Of a stretch of DNA of 64,000 bases, positions 58,260 through 64,000 are shown piece after piece. The DNA comes from Punica granatum (taxonomy: Eukaryota; Streptophyta; Magnoliopsida; Myrtales; Lythraceae): positions 13,500,001 through 13,564,000 of the forward strand of contig NC_045131.1 in the NCBI RefSeq assembly GCF_007655135.1. The letters run 5' to 3'. Both the position numbers and the translations under genes were made by a program. The notes beneath the pieces are model-generated. The model was given only the letters and a program-made list of their open reading frames with translations. It ran no database searches and was not told the origin of the DNA. Positions within the stretch are counted from its first letter, which is position 1, and each line of letters starts with the position of its first letter.

Positions 58260-59600
58260 GCATACTTGAAAGACATTAAATGTGGACAAGAAGTCCAGAA
58301 AGCGATATGGACAGGAAGTCCGAAAAGCAGTAAAAGTGGACACGAAATCCGAAATGCAGTAAATACGGGTACAAAATCTGAAATGTATTAAATGAGGATA
58401 TGAAGCCCGAAATGGAGCAGATGTGGACATGAAGTCCTGAAAGCAGTAAAAGAGGACATGAAGTCCGAAACGGAGTAGATGCCGACACGAAGTCCGGAAA
58501 GCAGTAAACGAGGACACAAAGTTCGAAAGTGGTAGATGAGGACACGAAGTCCAAAATGTAGTGGACGCGGACACAAAGTCCGAAATGTAGTAAGTGAGGA
58601 CACGAAGTCCGGAAAGCAGTAAATGCGAACACGAAGTCTGGAAAGCAGTAAATGCGGACACGAAGTCCGGAAAGCAGTAGATGTGGACACGAGGTCCGGA
58701 ATGCAGTAAATGTGGATATGAGGTCAGGAATGCAGTAAATGAGGACATGAAGTCCGAAATGCGATAGATACGGACACGAAGTCCGAGAAGAAGCAAATGA
58801 GGACACGAAGTCCGAAAAGAAGTAAATGCAGACACGAAGTCCGGAAAACAGTATATGCGGATACGAAGTTCGAAAAGCTGTAAATGTGGACACGAGGTCT
58901 GAAATACAGATACGGACACGAAGTCCGGAAAGTAGTAAATGAGGACACGTAGTCCGAAATGCAGTAGATACGGACACGAAGTCCGGAAAGAAGCAAATGA
59001 GGACACGAAGTTCGAAAATTAGTAAATGTGGACACGAAGTCCGGAAAGCAGTATATGCGAACACGAAATCCGGAAAGCAGTATATGAGGACACGAAGTCC
59101 GGAAAGCCGTAAATGCGGACACGAGTCCGAAATGCAGATGCAGACACGAAATCCGAAAAGTAGTAAATGAGGACACGAAGTCCGAAATACAGTAGATACG
59201 GACACGAAGTTCGGGAAGAAGCAAATGAGGACACGAAGTCCAAAAATTAGTAAATGCGGACACGAAGTCCTGAAAGCAGCAAAGATGGACACGAAGTCCT
59301 AGACGCGAAGTCCGAAAAGCAGTAAAAATGGACACGAAGTCCGAAAAGTAGTAAAATTGGACACGGAGTCCTGGATACGAAGTCCGAAAAGCAGTAAAGA
59401 TGGACACAAAGTCCTGGACGCGAAGTCCGAAAAGCAGTAAAGATGGACACGAAGTCCTGAACGCGAAGTCCGAAAAGTAGCAAAGATGGACACGAAGTCC
59501 TGGACGCGAAGTCCGGAAAGTAGTAAAAATGGACACGAAATCCGAAAAGTAGTAAAGATGGGCACGAAGTCCAGAAAGCAGTAAAGGTGGGCATGATGCG
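58260..59600. repeat. 29-bp minisatellite array (about 45 units)
   Basis: The consensus unit is ggacacgaagtcc followed by ggaaagcagtaaatgc, 29 bp (measured between cacgaag at 58630 and 58659). Units vary at a few sites and many contain the small inverted repeat GGAC-ACGAA-GTCC. Near 59290-59510 a longer variant inserts 'tggacgcgaagtcc' between units. On the minus strand the unit has no stop in any frame, and because 29 is not a multiple of three each frame cycles through all three phases. This yields overlapping ORFs of up to 338 codons with a 29-residue period (FRTSCPHLLLSGLRVRIYC then FPDFVSAFTA). I treat these as array by-products. Confidence 0.93.
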
Positions 59601-62600
59601 AAAATACAGGGAATGCAGAAGCAACGACTAGTGTTAGGGAATGGCACGGGGCGCCGAAGAGGGGCTCTTGGCATTGGGTCATGACTTTGTTGGGATGGTG
59701 CAATGGTAGGTATGGCTTGCAGTTTGTCGCGTGATTGGGCGCATGCTGGATGACTTGTATCGCGCGCTTGGCGGGGATGGTCTGATCATTGTGTTCATTG
59801 GAGATGCTGTTGCTTGTAAATGTTGCCATAGTGAAACAGTGTTGTGGGTTGGACTAACTCTCAGGACCAAGATGCATCTTGTCTCGGTGGATAATGAGGA
59901 TCGCACGTGGCTCTCCCGCAGAGATTAGCGCCACTTTCGTGTGAATGGTGGTGTACGCTGAATGTGCAGGGCTGATGCTACCCCAAATGTGCTGATCTGT
60001 CGGAGACCGGCGTTGCTGCCAGGACGAAATTGCTCCGTTGGTTCCTTGCCCTTAAGGCAGTGCGTTTGATCTATCGAAGGCCGGCCTCGCTGCTAGGGTG
60101 GTTGCTCGTTGTTCTGCCGAATGTCGGCTCTGTCGCATGGGCGGTGGTAGTTTGCTGGGAATGCCCTGGTCTTGCGATGAAGGACTCGAGTTCTGGACGA
60201 AGCGCCCACGTACCCCGAGGGATGAGGAATCAGAGTCCGTCGTAGTTCCCGCGTTTGTTGTACCTGTGATCCTGACATCATTAGTAAGTTATGGAATTAC
60301 TAGCGATTTGTAAGTATAGGTAAAAGGATGTGTTTGCGACGTATGTTCTTCAGTTTCGGGTCGCCTGGATGACCCGTAGAGAGTTTTTACTTTGGCGATG
60401 CGAATGAGATCCCATTTTCGAAGGCCTCAATGCGAGGCCTCTAAGGCTCCTGTTGGCCATGCACGAGCATATCGAGACATTCTCAATGATGCCCTAGCGG
60501 CTCTGTCGATTATTCGACGCGCCCGTCGGCTTAGGACCCTTCTCGTCAAGGTACCGTCGGGCGGCTGCGCTTGTGACTCGCGTGGGGATTTCTGTGCAAA
60601 TTTGGTTAGACTTCAGTTTATTCATTTCCAAAGTGTTATGACTTGACTCCCAGATATGAGTGTCTAAGATTTTGACTTTGTAGTAGCCGATTGTAGGGTG
60701 GCTATGACCCATTTAGAGTCATTTATGAGCCGAGAGAAAAGAGAAAGCATGAGGAGCACGTTGCCCCAAGCTAAAAAGATACACGGATTCACGCCTTCAG
60801 TGAGATGTATCCCCTTTCTCTTCCATCCTTCGATTGATGTTGGCTATCTTGAACTGCTTGGATTGCGTGCTTGGTCGCCCGCTGTGCTTGAGGAAGAATC
60901 CGCCTTGGATAGTTGAGTCGTGCAGGAGAGCCGATCGGGGATCGTGTTGGAGTAGATAACTTGGCCATTTCCCTTGGGGATCCTTGGTCTGCGCAGTGTG
61001 CGAGAGCCTAGGGTGACTGTTTTGTTTATCTCTCATTTTACTCTCCTTTTGCTACGGTTACCCACCTCGGGGCCGTACCTCTCAACCTAAAGGGGATTAG
61101 CTCTCATTTTGCCACGATTGCTCGCCTCGAGATTTTCAGTCACGCCTCTCCTTGCCCTAGCTTTTGCCTAGGTCGCCCCGAGGGGTTTTCGACCTAGCGA
61201 GCTCGATTATTTTGTCTCTCGAGTTTGCAAGGGCGAAAGGTTCGAAGGATTCGACCTCCGAGTGCGTTGTGTTCTGTCTCCGTCGAGGAATTGCACCTGC
61301 TGCTCTCCTTTTTGTCGGAGTTTGTTGATTTATTCTTAGAAATGGCGGTGCCAGGAGTTTTATATCTCGGCGGTGTTTTGTTTTGTTCATTGGCGGGTTT
61401 TTCCCGCGTCCTTTCTCTCTCTCTTCATTGGTGGATTTTTCCGCTTCTATTCGCTCTATTTTTTTTTTGCAGTTGGGGTTTGTTTTGTGCCCCGTGTATT
61501 TGTTGGAAACTCTTTGACTTTACATTACGTGGTCGCTTTGGTGTGCCTCGCCTTATTTCGTGAGGGCCGGCCTTTCATGGAGGTTTGGCTCCTAGATATT
61601 CGGAAGCCGAATTTCGTGTTGCTCGTCCTTGCAAACTTTACAAATGATTTCCCCTATCATCTAAGAAGAAGAATAAGATTTGCCATGGGGTGCAGGTGAC
61701 CGAGGTTGCCCCGTCATGAGTGTTGAACGCGGATGCCCCGGCCTTCGAGGTCTGCGTCGGACATCGTTCCTGACCGTCTCTTGTCGCTCCCGTGGAGGGT
61801 GCCCCTAAGAGGATAGGTGCTCTTGAAGTCGGGGTACGTGCTTTGCTTCGGGGGCCATGCTTGCTATCGATTAAGATGGTTGGATTGACAGCATGTGGCT
61901 CACTCAGTCGTTTTTATCTTCGGCTTCGTTAAAAAGGGGGGGGAGAGCCTCTTTCCGTTGAATCAAGCTCTCATGCTGTTGAGATCCGTATCAAGGTATG
62001 AGAGAGCGATAAGCTCTCATGTGTGAATGTGTAGCCTTTGCTTGTAACGTACCCTTGTGAAGGCTGACAAAGAAGATTATGTATTAGGTGATTATACGGT
62101 GAAATATGTGGTAAGAAATATAAGGTGGACCCATGGGAAATTCCCTCATCCAGCGTGCGACCCGTGGGGTGCCGCGCGTGGGGGACACTCAATTTCAAGA
62201 GTTCAGTCATCGCCACGCTGGAGCGATTAGATTGTGACTGGGAACCACATAGTTGTACTTTCCCAGATTGCGGGTTGGTCTGCGCAGCCGTCCTAGGGAA
62301 AGCTCGAGGAACCGAGTCCCATTGGGATATGCGAGTCGGACAGGTCCGACAGAACCAATAGGGCGTCTTCGAAACTGTTCAAGTGCCCCATGAATGGTTC
62401 ATTTATACTGAGAACTTGTTTGGAAATGCGAATAAATGTAAAAGAGCATTTGAAGGAGAGTGTGTGTTGCCCCGGTAGCAGATCAATGGCCATAGTGGAG
62501 GGTAGGTTGGGCCCATTCTTCAATCGGCAGTGTGATCATGCTGGAAGCCCTGTGGCGGTGGGCTGGGACATGTTATGTTCGTTGGAGCTGTTGCCTGTGA

Positions 62601-64000
62601 TCTTTCGTGGAGGGAGGATCGGTCTTCAGTGTTTGGAGTCCAAGGAGGTAGCAGAAAAGTGTTTCCTGTCTCAATTGTGGTTATTTGGGATTCAGGTTGC
62701 CTTCTTGTCGATTATTTCCTGCAATGGGAAAAGGGGAACGATGAAGGAGCAAACTATGTTCGCAATTTTCACGCAAGGGCGTAGGGGATCGAACTAGCCT
62801 GGTAGGCGTCGTGCGAGCGTTCCGGGGGTGTGTGCATGGGTAAGGTGGAGGCATGCTCGCACGACGCGAAAGGACGCACTCGGTTGTGCTGGCGGATGTG
62901 CTCAATTGCGCGAAGAGACATGTGCGATCACGCGATGACGCTTGGTTGCGTGGGGTTAGAGAGAAGCTAGTTTTGCCAAAGAAGGTGCATCGGTCCTCGG
63001 GCCACGGCTCGCCTTGCCGTGGAAGGAGGGTGAAGGTCGCGGTTAGTTTACCTGTGAAGGAAGTCTTCACTCACTTGCATGGTGAGATGTTAGTTGTTAT
63101 GCAAAACAGTAAATGAATGGGATACATGCGATGCGTGAGTTTTCCAAAACTAATGCCGTCATTCATATTGACTCAAAAAGTTCAATGTACAATGTAAATT
63201 TTGTAAAATAAAGTCCTAAGCCGATCTTCCACCACACTCGAAGTTTGAGCGAGCGCGGCATTAGAAAGCACCGGTTCTAAGCGAGGGTCTTGCGGAGACA
63301 TCTATCATAGAGCGCATGTGTGGGTCTCTACGAGCCCTCTTCCTAGACCTCTCCAGGACGGCGTTCGCTCATGCGGGTTCTTTATGAAGTTGTGGTTGGC
63401 CGACAAATTCCTCATCTCTCAGCAATCTCACAATGATCGGTCCTAGTGTTGGTGAGGTCAATCATAGTGGCTGTGTTTGAAGGAAAGGGTGTCCTGGAAG
63501 ACGTGTGGCATGCATCCTGTGGCGAGTCGATGAGGTCCTTGTAGATTGGCGGGCTCTATCGAGGTGCGAGCAAGAGGTCGAGTGAGGCGTCTCTTACCAA
63601 GACGAAAAGAAAATCGACTTAGCACTCGTCCATATGAATGACACTCTAATTTTGTAAAACAGATGATGCATATGTGCGAAAAAAGTAAATGCCCACGGTT
63701 TAGTACAAATTACAAGGTATGTCGTTCTTGAAACAGAAAAGACTCAAGTGGCACGCAGGGCGCCTCGATGGATTGTTCGTCGAAGCTGAGTTGGAGGATG
63801 GCATGGAGCTCCTGCAAAATGCATGGTTTTAGTGCTACAGGGATCGTGCTACGTAAAGATAGGGGCTCCCGACTCAAGGGTGTCAATTCCTTGAAATCGA
63901 GCGGGATTCTTTTCAAGGCCTAAGCAGCAGTCGAACTGCGTGCCGTACCCCTACTTCGAACCCCTATCTAACCTATGATCCTATTACCGGTCGTGGGACG
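59601..64000. other. GC-richer repeat-type region without recognised genes
   Basis: No protein domain, RNA gene or LTR pair is recognised in 4.4 kb. Composition stays higher in GC than the rest of the window, and short open frames of 60-135 codons are scattered on both strands as expected. Two local structures stand out: a partial duplication near 61032 and 61101 (tagctctcatttt...tgctacggtt and tgccacgattgctcgcctcg), and a perfect 13-bp inverted repeat at 62806-62818 and 62855-62867. The tract may be the internal part of a large decayed element continuing from 55.2 kb. Confidence 0.4.
62806..62867. repeat. Perfect 13-bp inverted repeat (hairpin)
   Basis: gcgtcgtgcgagc at 62806-62818 pairs exactly with gctcgcacgacgc at 62855-62867, leaving a 36-base loop. 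It is GC-rich and would form a stable stem in RNA or single-stranded DNA. No gene is next to it. Confidence 0.8.

Noticed and set aside
58206..59829. Overlapping minus-strand ORFs of 266, 316, 338 and 176 codons
   Set aside because: They are the three frames of one 29-bp tandem repeat. The same peptide appears in each, with no start context and no known domain.
60392..61699. Possible host gene in the right-hand GC-rich tract
   Set aside because: Short frames do not join through consistent splice sites and show no domain.
62390..63116. Several 69-135-codon ORFs on both strands
   Set aside because: Overlapping frames in GC-rich repeat-type DNA, without similarity to any family I know.
1..64000. 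CRISPR array, prokaryotic operon or phage
   Set aside because: The tandem array at 58.3-59.6 kb has no distinct spacers, and the spliced genes and plant transposons show a eukaryotic plant genome.

Overview
The window is eudicot-type plant nuclear DNA. It is AT-rich (GC richer only beyond about 57.4 kb), gene-poor, and full of nested transposable elements. The genes have short plant-style exons with GT-AG introns, intergenic stretches of several kilobases separate them, and the repeats are plant classes: Copia LTR elements, plant LINE RNase H, PIF/Harbinger, foldback MULE-like elements, a Helitron and tRNA-derived SINEs. I cannot name the species.

Five host genes or gene parts are supported. 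(1) An intronless OVATE family protein gene on the minus strand (13405-14193), with a truncated proximal copy at 17983-18567. (2) A three-exon seed maturation protein/LEA gene on the minus strand (28307-29690), with a cluster of ACGT-core ABA-type elements just upstream. (3) A four-exon small glyoxalase/VOC-fold protein on the minus strand (34584-35930). (4) A three-exon TSR2-like pre-rRNA-processing gene on the plus strand (38182-39450), with an apparently shortened C-terminus and a dead LINE downstream. (5) The 5' part of an Oberon-like PHD-finger gene on the plus strand (CDS 52576-55089), whose last visible intron runs into a long repeat-rich tract, so its 3' end is missing or lies beyond the window.

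Layout: 1-12 kb is AT-rich non-coding DNA with tandem duplications, a SINE, a foldback MULE-like element and decayed Helitron-like ends. 12-19 kb holds a non-autonomous Harbinger-like element, the OVATE gene, its truncated duplicate and a foldback repeat fused to that duplicate. 20-27 kb holds a LINE RNase H relic, two adjacent foldback elements sharing target-site sequence, and a short Helitron with both ends visible. 28-39 kb holds the LEA, glyoxalase and TSR2 genes among Copia, MULE-like and Harbinger-like relics. 39.8-41.4 kb is a decayed LINE. 42.8-51 kb is a decayed Copia element split by a 4.17-kb PIF/Harbinger element (44147-48316) that has TAA target duplications, a Myb/SANT gene and a DDE transposase gene, both broken. 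51.5-55.1 kb is the PHD gene. 55.2-64 kb is repeat-derived, including a roughly 1.3-kb minisatellite of 29-bp units that stays open in all three minus-strand frames.

The host genes do not form a pathway or operon. They are unrelated single genes among mobile DNA. The clearest biology here is the insertion history (SINE next to Copia, Harbinger into Copia, stacked MULE-like elements) and its effect on the OVATE, TSR2 and PHD loci.
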